Shown in pieces: positions 15,728 through 24,784 of a DNA stretch of 64,000 bases; within the stretch, counting starts at the first letter, position 1, and every line of letters starts with the position of its first letter. Source of the stretch: Acetatifactor sp. (lineage in GTDB: Bacteria; Bacillota; Clostridia; Lachnospirales; Lachnospiraceae); NCBI GenBank assembly GCA_024693365.1, contig JAILLF010000012.1:1-64000 (forward strand), written 5' to 3'. The translations under genes were made by a program, and so were the position numbers. Below the pieces are notes generated by a model. That model was not told where the DNA came from and did not search any database. It saw nothing but the letters and a program-made list of their open reading frames with translations.

Positions 15728-16741
15728 TCATTTCTGTCTTTGGGGATTCTCCCGGGGTTTCACGTGCTGGATCAGCTCCGTTTCCTCCGTGATCGGGAGA
15801 ATTTCCACGTTGTCCATGGCAAGAAGCTTCTCGATCACCATGGGCAGGGCATCCACCGTAGTCCGGCGGCTGGCCATGTCGTGAAATAAAATGACGGACG
15901 TGGGTCTCGATTCGATCCCCGCCGTCGCATTTCTGAGTATGGTCTCCGCTGCAAGACTGACCTGCGCGGCGTCGCCCGACGATACGTTCCAGTCAAAATA
16001 TACCGTATCGCTTTCTTTCAAATATTCAATAAATTCATGTACGTCCACGTTTGTAACGGTGTTTGAGCTCCCGCCGGGGAACCGGTAGAGATGGCTCTCA
16101 ACGCCCGTCACTTGAAAAAGATAATCCCTGATTTTCTCAACGTCATTACCGAAGGCTTCCTTGGAAGCATAAATCTTGTCATACTCATGCGTGTAGGAAT
16201 GCATTCCCAGGGAATGTCCCTCCTCCACGATACGCTTCATGGCCTGCTGCGCTTCCTCGCTCTCCTTCCCCAAAACGAAGAAGGTTGCCTTCACGTCGTA
16301 CTTCTTTAGTATGTCCAGTATTTCATTGGTATAGATGCTTGGACCGTCATCAAACGTAAGATACACTTTGTGACGGTTGTCCGCCTTGGGCTCCTCCGGA
16401 AGAAGAGCTTGCTCCTCTTCCTTGGCTGCGGCGGATTCCAGCAGATCAAGTCTTTTCTCCGTCTCTTCTTGAAGCTTTTGACGGTCAGAAAACTCTTCCT
16501 GCAGGATGCGACTTAGTTCCTCTAGCTTTTTTCCCTGTTCGTCAACGGTCTGCGTCAATGCATCCAAATGCCTGTTGGCATCCTTCCACTGCTGATGCAT
16601 GCCGAAAACAAACGCGAATAAAATGGCGCAAGCCACCCATGGGACCAAGATTCCGATCACAATGCTTAGGATGATCATCTTTTTCAGCCGTTGGACGCGC
16701 TTTTGTCTTTCTGCAGACGTCGTCTGCTTTTCCTGATCCAT
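15728..16741 (-). CDS. Membrane-anchored polysaccharide deacetylase (NodB domain)
   Basis: This 337-residue protein has one N-terminal membrane segment (about residues 20-45), a coiled-coil stalk (about 50-115) and an extracellular NodB deacetylase domain. Catalytic motifs are visible: YLTFDDGPS (Asp base and metal Asp), HSLGMHSYTHEY (metal His pair), YRFPGGSSN and VILFHD. It probably deacetylates peptidoglycan or another wall polymer. I start at ATG 16741 (MDQEKQTTS), which has GAGGA 7 nt upstream, although an in-frame ATG exists at 16768. It lies 37 bp upstream of the bactofilin gene. Confidence 0.92.
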   Translation of the reverse strand: MDQEKQTTSAERQKRVQRLKKMIILSIVIGILVPWVACAILFAFVFGMHQQWKDANRHLDALTQTVDEQGKKLEELSRILQEEFSDRQKLQEETEKRLDLLESAAAKEEEQALLPEEPKADNRHKVYLTFDDGPSIYTNEILDILKKYDVKATFFVLGKESEEAQQAMKRIVEEGHSLGMHSYTHEYDKIYASKEAFGNDVEKIRDYLFQVTGVESHLYRFPGGSSNTVTNVDVHEFIEYLKESDTVYFDWNVSSGDAAQVSLAAETILRNATAGIESRPTSVILFHDMASRRTTVDALPMVIEKLLAMDNVEILPITEETELIQHVKPRENPQRQK

Positions 16742-16855
16742 AACGCAATCCTCATATCTTGGCATCAAAATGTAGGTTTTGTCCCAAAACCCATAATCTC
16801 ACAAATGATAGTATAGCATATTCCTCTTTTTTGGGAAAGAGAAAAAAGAAAAAAT

Positions 16856-17068
16856 TTATAATCTCCGCTCCGGATATCTCCCACGGATCTGTCTTTGAAA
16901 ATAACGGTCCGGAAAATCTGCAAATTTAAGCCCGTACCAGACGTCCTCCGCCACGTCATAAAACTGGCTGACCTGCCCCGTACGAGTAAATTCCAGCTCC
17001 AAAATCGCACACAGTGCATCGTATCCTGCAGACGCGATCACTCTTTCCCCAAACATAATCCGTTTCAT
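16856..17068 (-). CDS. KTSC-domain protein
   Basis: This 70-residue protein is almost entirely a KTSC domain: SAGYDALCAILELEF, then a FYDVAEDVWYGLKFA helix and FQRQIRGRYPERRL at the end, matching the family's IGYD...L.V.F, YYDVP and I...Y.Y.KL pattern. KTSC domains are small, of unproven function, and sometimes found at the end of lysyl-tRNA synthetases. AAGGGGGG precedes ATG 17068. It lies between the deacetylase and the sigma factor genes on the same strand. Confidence 0.78.
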   Translation of the reverse strand: MKRIMFGERVIASAGYDALCAILELEFTRTGQVSQFYDVAEDVWYGLKFADFPDRYFQRQIRGRYPERRL

Positions 17069-17107
17069 GTGGCCCCCCTTTTCATGTTCTTGTTTTTTTC
17101 GCCTTAA

Positions 17108-17171
17108 TGACTTTCCTTCTTTGTGACTTTCCTTCTTTGTAACTTTTCTGCCTTGTGACTTTCCTTCCTCC
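17108..17171. repeat. Four-copy 16-bp tandem repeat
   Basis: TGACTTTCCTTCTTTG is repeated at 17108 and 17124, with diverged copies at 17140 and 17156. It sits between the ECF-like sigma factor and KTSC genes. Pyrimidine-rich, no obvious function. Confidence 0.85.
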
Positions 17172-17341
17172 CGTCATCACGATCCCCATATGTCATGATT
17201 TCTTCACGCCACAATCCTCTTACGCCATGGCTTACTCACCTTATAATCTCCTTACGTTTTACTTTCCTCACGTACTATAAATGACTTATTTATTATAATA
17301 CGGCACATAATTTCGCAATTACAACGAAATTGTTTTATTAT

Positions 17342-17836
17342 CTATCGTATATTCTGTTGTTCCATGATTTTTCTCAGCTTTGTCAGAGCTCTTTGAAAAT
17401 GTCTGCGTAGGCTTTCCTTCGGCATTCCCTCCCGTCTCGCCGCCTCCGCAAGACTCTGGCCCTCCACGCAGATCGCCTGTATGATTCTGTGCTCCCTCTC
17501 CTCCAGACATTGTTCAAAAAGAACGCGCCACTCCGTCAAACTCTGTGTATCCATCCAATCCTCTTTGCCGGTAAAGCGTTCCCAATCCTTCTCTTCCACG
17601 TAGATCTCGAAATCCACGCATCCCCGTCTGCTCTCCAGAATCTTAAACCTTGTGACGTTAAACAGCCAACCTGCCGGATTCTCAATGTCACAAAGCAGCT
17701 CTCTCTTTTTCCATGCCAGATAAAACACTTCCTGAAGCATGTCATCCACGTCCTCCTCACGAATTCTGCCGCGCAGGTATTTTCTCAGTTTCTGGACATG
17801 CTTTTCATACAGTTTTTCGAATTCCTTTTGGTTCAT
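17342..17836 (-). CDS. ECF-like RNA polymerase sigma factor
   Basis: The 164 residues cover sigma region 2 (EEDVDDMLQEVFYLAWKKR, then NPAGWLFNVTRFKILESRR) and region 4 (EREHRIIQAICVEGQSLAEA and EGMPKESLRRHFQRALTKL), with no region 1 or 3: the ECF layout. No anti-sigma factor gene is adjacent, which is unusual for ECF genes. It may be controlled by an unlinked partner or by expression. ATG 17836 follows GGGGGGAG. The regulon cannot be named from sequence. Confidence 0.85.
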   Translation of the reverse strand: MNQKEFEKLYEKHVQKLRKYLRGRIREEDVDDMLQEVFYLAWKKRELLCDIENPAGWLFNVTRFKILESRRGCVDFEIYVEEKDWERFTGKEDWMDTQSLTEWRVLFEQCLEEREHRIIQAICVEGQSLAEAARREGMPKESLRRHFQRALTKLRKIMEQQNIR

Positions 17837-18012
17837 TTTTTCTCCCCCCGTCTTTTCGATCCTTTTTCGTCATAACGGTACGTCTCCGTTATGCTTATTC
17901 TCTTCGTCCGGACGGGGTTGTGTTTTTAGAATTCTAACGTAAAAGCATATCTAGTAAACGAAATTGTTAAAAAAAGCACCCTTTTACGCATTACGCCTCT
18001 GGAAAATAAAAT

Positions 18013-18038
18013 GAGCCCCCTCGGTTACGAGGGGGCTC
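18013..18038 (-). terminator. Terminator of groES-groEL
   Basis: GAGCCCCCTCG-GTTA-CGAGGGGGCTC is a perfect 11-bp stem. On the minus strand it is followed by ATTTTATTTT, 23 bp after the groEL stop. Confidence 0.95.
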
Positions 18039-18060
18039 GCTTATGATTCTCTTAGAGGAG

Positions 18061-19689
<1,629 letters not shown>

Positions 19690-19703
19690 TTACCTCCAAA
19701 TGA

Positions 19704-19988
19704 TTATTCGATGATAGCAAGTATTTCACTCTGCTTTACAATCAGATACTCCTCGTCATCCAGCTTTACTTCCGTTCCGGAATACTTAGAGAAAATAACC
19801 TTATCTCCAACCTTTACCTGCATTGCGACTTCCTTGCCGTCCACAATGCCGCCGGGGCCAACTGCGATTACCTCTGCCTGCTGAGGTCTCTCCTTCTCCT
19901 TACCTGCCAGAATGATGCCGGACTTTGTGGTCTCCTCGGCAACCATCTGCTTTAATACGACTCTGTCGCCCAAAGGTACTAATTTCAT
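19704..19988 (-). CDS. groS: Co-chaperonin GroES (Hsp10)
   Basis: This 94-residue lid subunit of the GroEL complex starts MKLVPLGDRVVLKQM and contains the mobile loop KSGIILAGKEKERPQQAEV, then VGPGGIVDGKE and VKVGDKVIFSKYSGTEVKLD. I chose ATG 19988, preceded by AAGGAGG, because the longer open frame to 20132 would run through the CIRCE operator. It is first in the groES-groEL operon and predicted to be repressed by HrcA. Confidence 0.98.
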   Translation of the reverse strand: MKLVPLGDRVVLKQMVAEETTKSGIILAGKEKERPQQAEVIAVGPGGIVDGKEVAMQVKVGDKVIFSKYSGTEVKLDDEEYLIVKQSEILAIIE

Positions 19989-20059
19989 AACTTTCTGCCT
20001 CCTTGCTTTCTTCTCTTTTCCGCTAATGCAAGCGATTTCCAGCTTTCGTTTTTTTGTTG

Positions 20060-20086
20060 TTAGCACTCTTTTAATTCGAGTGCTAA
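20060..20086 (-). promoter_or_regulatory. CIRCE operator (HrcA binding site)
   Basis: TTAGCACTC, a 9-nt spacer and GAGTGCTAA is a perfect match to the CIRCE consensus. It lies between the promoter and groES. Confidence 0.98.
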
Positions 20087-20098
20087 TCACTATCCCAT

Positions 20099-20127
20099 AT
20101 AATAAATTTATATGCCTGCGTTTGCAA
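20099..20127 (-). promoter_or_regulatory. Promoter of groES-groEL
   Basis: On the minus strand TTGCAA (20122-20127), a 17-bp spacer and TATTAT (20099-20104). The CIRCE element begins 12 bp downstream of the -10, so HrcA would block initiation. Confidence 0.8.
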
Positions 20128-20305
20128 ACCAATTCACAGAAGTCAGGATATATTTTTCTCTTTTTTTCTTACTTTTTCTTTCATTTTCTCCTGTTTTCAT
20201 ATCACAACGCGTTTTGAAAGATTTAATAATTCTTTTAGAATCCCAACACGAAAATGATAACTTTTAGCATCTTTTCGGCGGACCTTTAAGCCCCCTTCTT
20301 AAATC

Positions 20306-20344
20306 CTACCGCTGGATTTCGGGTTCTTGGCTTTTTTGCGGTAG
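20306..20344. other. Lone hairpin with 7-bp stem and 25-nt loop
   Basis: CTACCGC, 25 nt and GCGGTAG. The geometry (7-25-7) and the TTTTTGC before the right arm resemble a unit of the 53-bp array at 42-571. It lies in the roughly 240-bp stretch between the groES promoter and the 20371 terminator, which otherwise holds nothing I recognise. Confidence 0.45.
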
Positions 20345-20370
20345 CAAACAACAAGCTACAACAAAAAAAC

Positions 20371-20391
20371 CGCATGGCCATCGGCCATGCG
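20371..20391 (-). terminator. Terminator of the DUF1905/cysteine-peptidase-like gene
   Basis: CGCATGGCC-GAT-GGCCATGCG is a perfect 9-bp stem and is followed on the minus strand by a GG-free run TTTTTTT. Confidence 0.92.
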
Positions 20392-20427
20392 TCATTCATT
20401 TCATTGTCATATGTAGTTAGATCCCTG

Positions 20428-21096
20428 CTAGCACTTGATCTCCAGGAATCCCAGGAGTTTGCTCATGTCGTACTCCTGAAGGAGGCCAAGATTGGAATCA
20501 TAGAAGAGTCCGTCGTAATGGATCAAATAGTGGCAGTAGCGTCCCATTCTTTCCATCATGATGCAGCACTTTGGAAGCACCACGTCGCGGCCCTCCGTAT
20601 AATTGATGACGTCGGAATGATCAATGCCGTAATAATTCAGTGCGGAGATCATGCGTCCCATGGTTGCCTGCCACTCACGGCAATCCATGATGGTGATGAC
20701 CTCAGCAATGGTGCGTCCGGCAAGCATTGCCACGCATGCCTGTCCGCAAAGGCCGTCCTCCGGCTGCTTAATCACTTCCATGCTGTCAATCTTGCGTACG
20801 GGATTTTCAAAACTGTAGGGGCTGTTCTGATCCATGCGGATGAGGGATCCCGTGATGTGGAGCAGGATCTGGTGAGGAACGCCAATCTCGATTCCCGATA
20901 CGTCCTCGTCGTCCAGCTGAATCACGTAAATGCCTTTCTCCTTCGGCGTCAATTCACATGCAATGATGCGATTGTCCAAAACAATGTCCGCCTGGATGAC
21001 GTCTCTCAGTTTACATACTTCCCATACGTTAAACGGAATATTGATGAAAAATCCGCTGTCATTTCTCTCTAATTTCGCTTCAAAAAAATACCTCAT
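20428..21096 (-). CDS. DUF1905-like N-terminal domain fused to a papain-like/C39-like cysteine peptidase domain
   Basis: In this 222-residue protein, residues 1-80 (FFEAKLERNDSGFFINIPFN... and ...YVIQLDDEDVSGIEIG) resemble the DUF1905 beta-barrel. Residues about 108-222 look like a C39/NlpC-type cysteine-peptidase fold: PEDGLCGQACVAMLAG holds a Gln-x-x-Cys-like site with candidate catalytic Cys, and CHYLIHYDGLFYDSNLG holds His and Asp/Asn in the right order. There is no signal peptide, so it is probably cytoplasmic. ATG 21096 has GGGAGAGG upstream, and it is a single-gene unit with its own terminator. The substrate is unknown and both domain calls are by eye. Confidence 0.6.
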   Translation of the reverse strand: MRYFFEAKLERNDSGFFINIPFNVWEVCKLRDVIQADIVLDNRIIACELTPKEKGIYVIQLDDEDVSGIEIGVPHQILLHITGSLIRMDQNSPYSFENPVRKIDSMEVIKQPEDGLCGQACVAMLAGRTIAEVITIMDCREWQATMGRMISALNYYGIDHSDVINYTEGRDVVLPKCCIMMERMGRYCHYLIHYDGLFYDSNLGLLQEYDMSKLLGFLEIKC

Positions 21097-21264
21097 GTCA
21101 AGCCCTCTCCCAATACCTTAAATCTGGAAAAACAGTTTCATTAACTTGAGCGTAACACAATTCTTTTTTCTTGAAAACAGTTTTTAGACAAGTACTTCAA
21201 AAAAAACATACCGTCAAAAAAATATCAATCTCACTTGCAGCCTTAGGCATTTTCCTTGCATTTC

Positions 21265-22119
21265 CTACAGATTTTCAAGCTTCCTCGCCTGCGTCGGCGT
21301 GATGCCAAATCGCTTCTTGAAAAGCTTGCTGAAATGGTAGGCATCGTCATAGCCAACCATGGCGGCTGCCTCCTGCACGCTTAAGGCCTTCCCCTGTTCG
21401 AGCAGTTCCTTCGCCTTCTCCAGGCGGATCTTGATCAGGTGCTGGATTGGCGCGTCCCCCGTCTCACTCTTAAAGATTTTTGATACGTAGAAGGGACTAA
21501 GGTACATGTTGTCCGCAATCTGATCCAGAGAAATTTTCTCACTGTAGTGATCTTCAAAATAAGTCAGGATTTTCTCCACCACGTACTTCTTGTTAGTGGA
21601 TTCAAACACATATCCGTCCGCTGGCTTCTCCGGCTCACACTGCTCACGCATCACGAGGATCAGCAGCTGCATCAAGTAGGATTTCAGCATGTAATATCTG
21701 CCCTGTCTTCTCGCAGCCTTCTCCGCTTCCATGGAAGAGCAGATCTTAAAGATCCTCTGCCGAAGCTCTCCCTTGGTGTGGATCACGTAGCCTCCGCCCG
21801 GCACGGGCACGTGGTTCGGGCAAAAGCCCGGAAACTGCACGTCCGTAAAGCCCACAAAGAATTCCGTGGTAGGCGTCTCCACCTGCTTTAGGAAGAGAGC
21901 CTGGTGGCGGATTCCGGGATTGAAGATCATGAGATCTCCCTCTGCTATGTCAAAGATTTCTCCCTCAATGTGATATTTTCCTTCCCCCGACAAGACAAAT
22001 GCCATCTCCAAATGATTATGGCAATGATAGATCGCCTCGTCCTCATGCCGCGTTCCCTTCCAGATGTATAGGAACGTGGGGTTAATCTCCTCGATTACAA
22101 TGTCTTTCTCTTCACTCAT
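21265..22119 (-). CDS. AraC-family transcriptional regulator with cupin sensor domain
   Basis: In this 284-residue protein, residues about 20-100 form a cupin fold (HCHNHLEMAFVLSGEGKYHI, then EGDLMIFNPGIRHQAL). Residues about 185-284 form the double helix-turn-helix domain (ISLDQIADNMYLSPFYVSKI and VQEAAAMVGYDDAYHFSKLF, ending FGITPTQAR). Proteins like this usually sense a sugar and activate a neighbouring catabolic gene, but none is adjacent. ATG 22119 has GAGGA 7 nt upstream. Its target cannot be named. Confidence 0.9.
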   Translation of the reverse strand: MSEEKDIVIEEINPTFLYIWKGTRHEDEAIYHCHNHLEMAFVLSGEGKYHIEGEIFDIAEGDLMIFNPGIRHQALFLKQVETPTTEFFVGFTDVQFPGFCPNHVPVPGGGYVIHTKGELRQRIFKICSSMEAEKAARRQGRYYMLKSYLMQLLILVMREQCEPEKPADGYVFESTNKKYVVEKILTYFEDHYSEKISLDQIADNMYLSPFYVSKIFKSETGDAPIQHLIKIRLEKAKELLEQGKALSVQEAAAMVGYDDAYHFSKLFKKRFGITPTQARKLENL

Positions 22120-22164
22120 GTATCATCCTCATTTGCATGACTCAATTTCATTTCAAGCCGTTCG

Positions 22165-23517
22165 TCACAGACCAAGTACCAGCGTTGCAATCCTAAAGTA
22201 TACCAACAGTGACAGCGCATCCACGATGGTCGTAATGAAAGGGCTCGCCATTACGGCCGGGTCAAAGCCGAGGCGCTTTGCGCCAACGGGTAGAACGCAT
22301 CCAATAAACATGGCCATGAGCACTGCCGCCACCAAGGTCAGACATACGGTCAGGGCAACCATCACGGTCACCTGATCCAACAGCAAAAGCTTCACAAAAT
22401 TAGCCGCCGCCAGCGTCAATCCACAGAATACCGCAACCCGGATCTCCTTCCAGATAACTCTCGGAACGTCACCGTATTCAATCTCACCAAGGGACAATCC
22501 ACGGATCACGGTCACGCTGGCCTGTCCGCCCGCATTGCCTCCCGTGTCCATCAACATGGGAATGTAGGCAACCAAAATGGCGCAGACGCTGAGTGCATCC
22601 TCGAAGGATGAAATGATGGCACCCGTAAACGTCGCACTGATCATCAGAAGGAGCAGCCAGGGGATTCTCTTCTTGTAAGTCTCCCAAACGCTGGTCCTCA
22701 TGTAAGGCTTGTCGCTCGGCACGATTGCAGCCATCTTTTCCATATCCTCCGTGGCCTCTTCTTCCATGATGTCCACGATATCATCGACGGTGATAATGCC
22801 TACGAGCCGGTTCTCATTATCCACGACGGGCATGGTCGTAAAGTCGTATTTTTTGAATTGATTTGCTACTTCCTCCTGATCCATCATGGTATTGAGGGCG
22901 ATGACGTTCTCATGCATGATGTCGCCGATGATCTCATAATCATCGGAAAGCAGCAGATATCTCAAAGCTACGGTACCCTTTAGGTGTCTTCCGGCATCCA
23001 ACACGTAACAAACGTTGATGGTCTCGGAATCCACGCCAACCTTGCGGATCCTCTCGATGGAATCCGCAACGGTCAGATTTTCCTTCAGGTCCACGTACTC
23101 CACCGTCATGATGCTGCCGGCGGAATCCTCCGGATACCGCAACAGGTGATTGATGTCCCTTCGCGTCTCCGGGCTGGCATTTGCCAAGAGTTTTTTTACA
23201 ATATTTGCGGGCATTTCCTCCATCAGGTCAGCAGCATCATCGGCCATCAGGTTATCGATGATGTTCGCTGCTTCCTTTTCTGACATGGAGGTGATAATCT
23301 TCTGCTGGATGTCAACGTCCAGATAGGAGAACACGTCCGCCGCAAGGTCTTTCGGAAGGATCCGGAAAACCTTCAGCATGTTTTCCTCTTCCTCGAGTCC
23401 TTCCATCCACGCTGCGATGTCCGCCTCGTTCATTTCAGCCAAATGCTGTCTGAGCTTGGTATACTGCTTGGATTCCAGCAGTTCCATGAGCTCGTCAAAT
23501 TCGTTCATCTCTTCCAT
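22165..23517 (-). CDS. mgtE: MgtE-type magnesium transporter
   Basis: This 450-residue Mg2+ channel subunit has an N-terminal superhelical domain (NMLKVFRILPKDLAADVFSY...), a CBS pair (about 135-255, including NRLVGIITVDDIVDIMEEE) and five predicted membrane segments with the pore signature PMLMDTGGNAGGQASVTVIR. Its CBS domains should gate by cytoplasmic Mg2+. I chose ATG 23517, preceded by AAGGAGGAG, over 23541. A TGAGGC/GCCTCA hairpin sits directly before the ribosome site. No convincing M-box riboswitch was seen. Confidence 0.95.
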   Translation of the reverse strand: MEEMNEFDELMELLESKQYTKLRQHLAEMNEADIAAWMEGLEEEENMLKVFRILPKDLAADVFSYLDVDIQQKIITSMSEKEAANIIDNLMADDAADLMEEMPANIVKKLLANASPETRRDINHLLRYPEDSAGSIMTVEYVDLKENLTVADSIERIRKVGVDSETINVCYVLDAGRHLKGTVALRYLLLSDDYEIIGDIMHENVIALNTMMDQEEVANQFKKYDFTTMPVVDNENRLVGIITVDDIVDIMEEEATEDMEKMAAIVPSDKPYMRTSVWETYKKRIPWLLLLMISATFTGAIISSFEDALSVCAILVAYIPMLMDTGGNAGGQASVTVIRGLSLGEIEYGDVPRVIWKEIRVAVFCGLTLAAANFVKLLLLDQVTVMVALTVCLTLVAAVLMAMFIGCVLPVGAKRLGFDPAVMASPFITTIVDALSLLVYFRIATLVLGL

Positions 23518-23533
23518 GGCTCTCTCCTCCTTA

Positions 23534-23556
23534 TGAGGCACCGCATCAAAGCCTCA
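23534..23556 (-). other. Hairpin abutting the mgtE ribosome-binding site
   Basis: TGAGGC, 11 nt and GCCTCA, ending 1-2 nt from the AAGGAGG of mgtE. It could influence translation initiation. The rest of the 222-bp gap up to 23740 shows no recognised element. Confidence 0.5.
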
Positions 23557-23739
23557 CCCCGGAAGAGACGCGGTTACGATCTCTATAGGGACGTGGCGAT
23601 GAGCGCTGCCGTGATTTTTATGAAGTTCGTACTTCGGGGAACGGAATCCGTACTTCGACTATCTCCTGACACGTTCACCACCATCCTTTCCTTTGAATTC
23701 TCAAACATTTTAATCTTATTTCAAATAAACGTCAACGAG

Positions 23740-24783
23740 CTATTTCTTCACGTAAGGCATGGTAAAGACAACGCCTGCAAAATCGTCAACCACGACCAGC
23801 CCGCCCTTGTAAGGCGCCAGGGAAACGGGTGCAACGGGCCACGTACTGTCATTCGTGCAGTTCAAAAGCGTCTTTACTTCGCCGTCCTTGATCACGCGGA
23901 TTGCGGAATTTCCCGTGTCAGCCACGTAAACGCATCCGTCCTCGCCAACGGTCACGCCCTGAGGATTCTGGAAGCAGCTCTCCTCCGCCGTACCATCCTT
24001 AAAGCCTTCCCTGCTGCCTGCAAACACTCTGATCAGACCTTTTTCGATAACGCAGATCCTGTGATTTCCGGTATCTGCAACGTACAGAACGCCATTTGAC
24101 CAGCATACGCCGCAAGGTGCGTTGAATCCGTCAGCCAACGGCGTCAGGATACCCTTGGTATCCATCTTGTATACCATGTCCGCCCCCGCATCCGCAATGT
24201 AAAGGTTTCCCTCGTCATCAGACGCAAGACCCATGGGATTTACAAGCGTTCTCTCGCTGTTCTTATAAGCGGCGGTGCGAACCAGCTCGCCGTCAAAATA
24301 ACGGATCACGCGGTTTGTGCTGTCGCAGACCGCCCAGCCGTTCAAATATCTGGTAATACCCCAAGGCTTTTCAAAACGGGCTTCCTCCAGCTTTGCGTCA
24401 TGATATCCGCCAAGAGGCTCGCCGTATTCATCATCCGGGCCGGTCTTTCCCGCAAGCACGGTTGCCTTTCCGCCCTTGATCTCCCAAATGACTTTACTGT
24501 ATTCATCCGTGACCAGAAGCGTGTCTTCATCCATCACTGCAACGCCTGCAAGCGATCCCTGCACGCCCGTCAAAAGCTCCACCTTCTTGCGTACGTTCTT
24601 GTCCTCGTCAGGCTTTTGCGCCGCGGGTACGGTCACCGTCTTTTGCTCCGGTACCGTTCTGTTCTTCTTGCCGCCCCATACGATCACGCCGATCACCAAC
24701 AGGATGAGCGCGAAAATGCCGCCTGCAACACCGTATACGATTCTCTTATCCACTTGTTCCAGTTTTTCCCAGTCGATTTTCAT
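23740..24783 (-). CDS. Membrane-anchored NHL-repeat beta-propeller protein
   Basis: This 347-residue protein has one N-terminal membrane segment (about residues 15-37) and then a series of NHL repeats, for example GVAVMDEDTLLVTDEYSKVI, MGLASDDEGNLYIADAGADM and GVTVGEDGCVYVADTGNSAI. These form an extracellular propeller probably used for protein or ligand binding. The start at ATG 24783 follows the cyclase stop by one base (TGACATG), implying translational coupling. It is the last gene of the five-gene signalling cluster. No catalytic motif is visible. Confidence 0.85.
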   Translation of the reverse strand: MKIDWEKLEQVDKRIVYGVAGGIFALILLVIGVIVWGGKKNRTVPEQKTVTVPAAQKPDEDKNVRKKVELLTGVQGSLAGVAVMDEDTLLVTDEYSKVIWEIKGGKATVLAGKTGPDDEYGEPLGGYHDAKLEEARFEKPWGITRYLNGWAVCDSTNRVIRYFDGELVRTAAYKNSERTLVNPMGLASDDEGNLYIADAGADMVYKMDTKGILTPLADGFNAPCGVCWSNGVLYVADTGNHRICVIEKGLIRVFAGSREGFKDGTAEESCFQNPQGVTVGEDGCVYVADTGNSAIRVIKDGEVKTLLNCTNDSTWPVAPVSLAPYKGGLVVVDDFAGVVFTMPYVKK

Positions 24784-24784
24784 G

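Noticed and set aside
19704..20132. Longer N-terminus for GroES
   Set aside because: The extension would encode through the CIRCE operator and gives 48 residues unlike any GroES. ATG 19988 with AAGGAGG fits.
23518..23739. M-box magnesium riboswitch upstream of mgtE
   Set aside because: A GGTGAGGC-like string occurs but directly at the ribosome site and pairs with GCCTCA next to it. The other conserved M-box blocks were not found.
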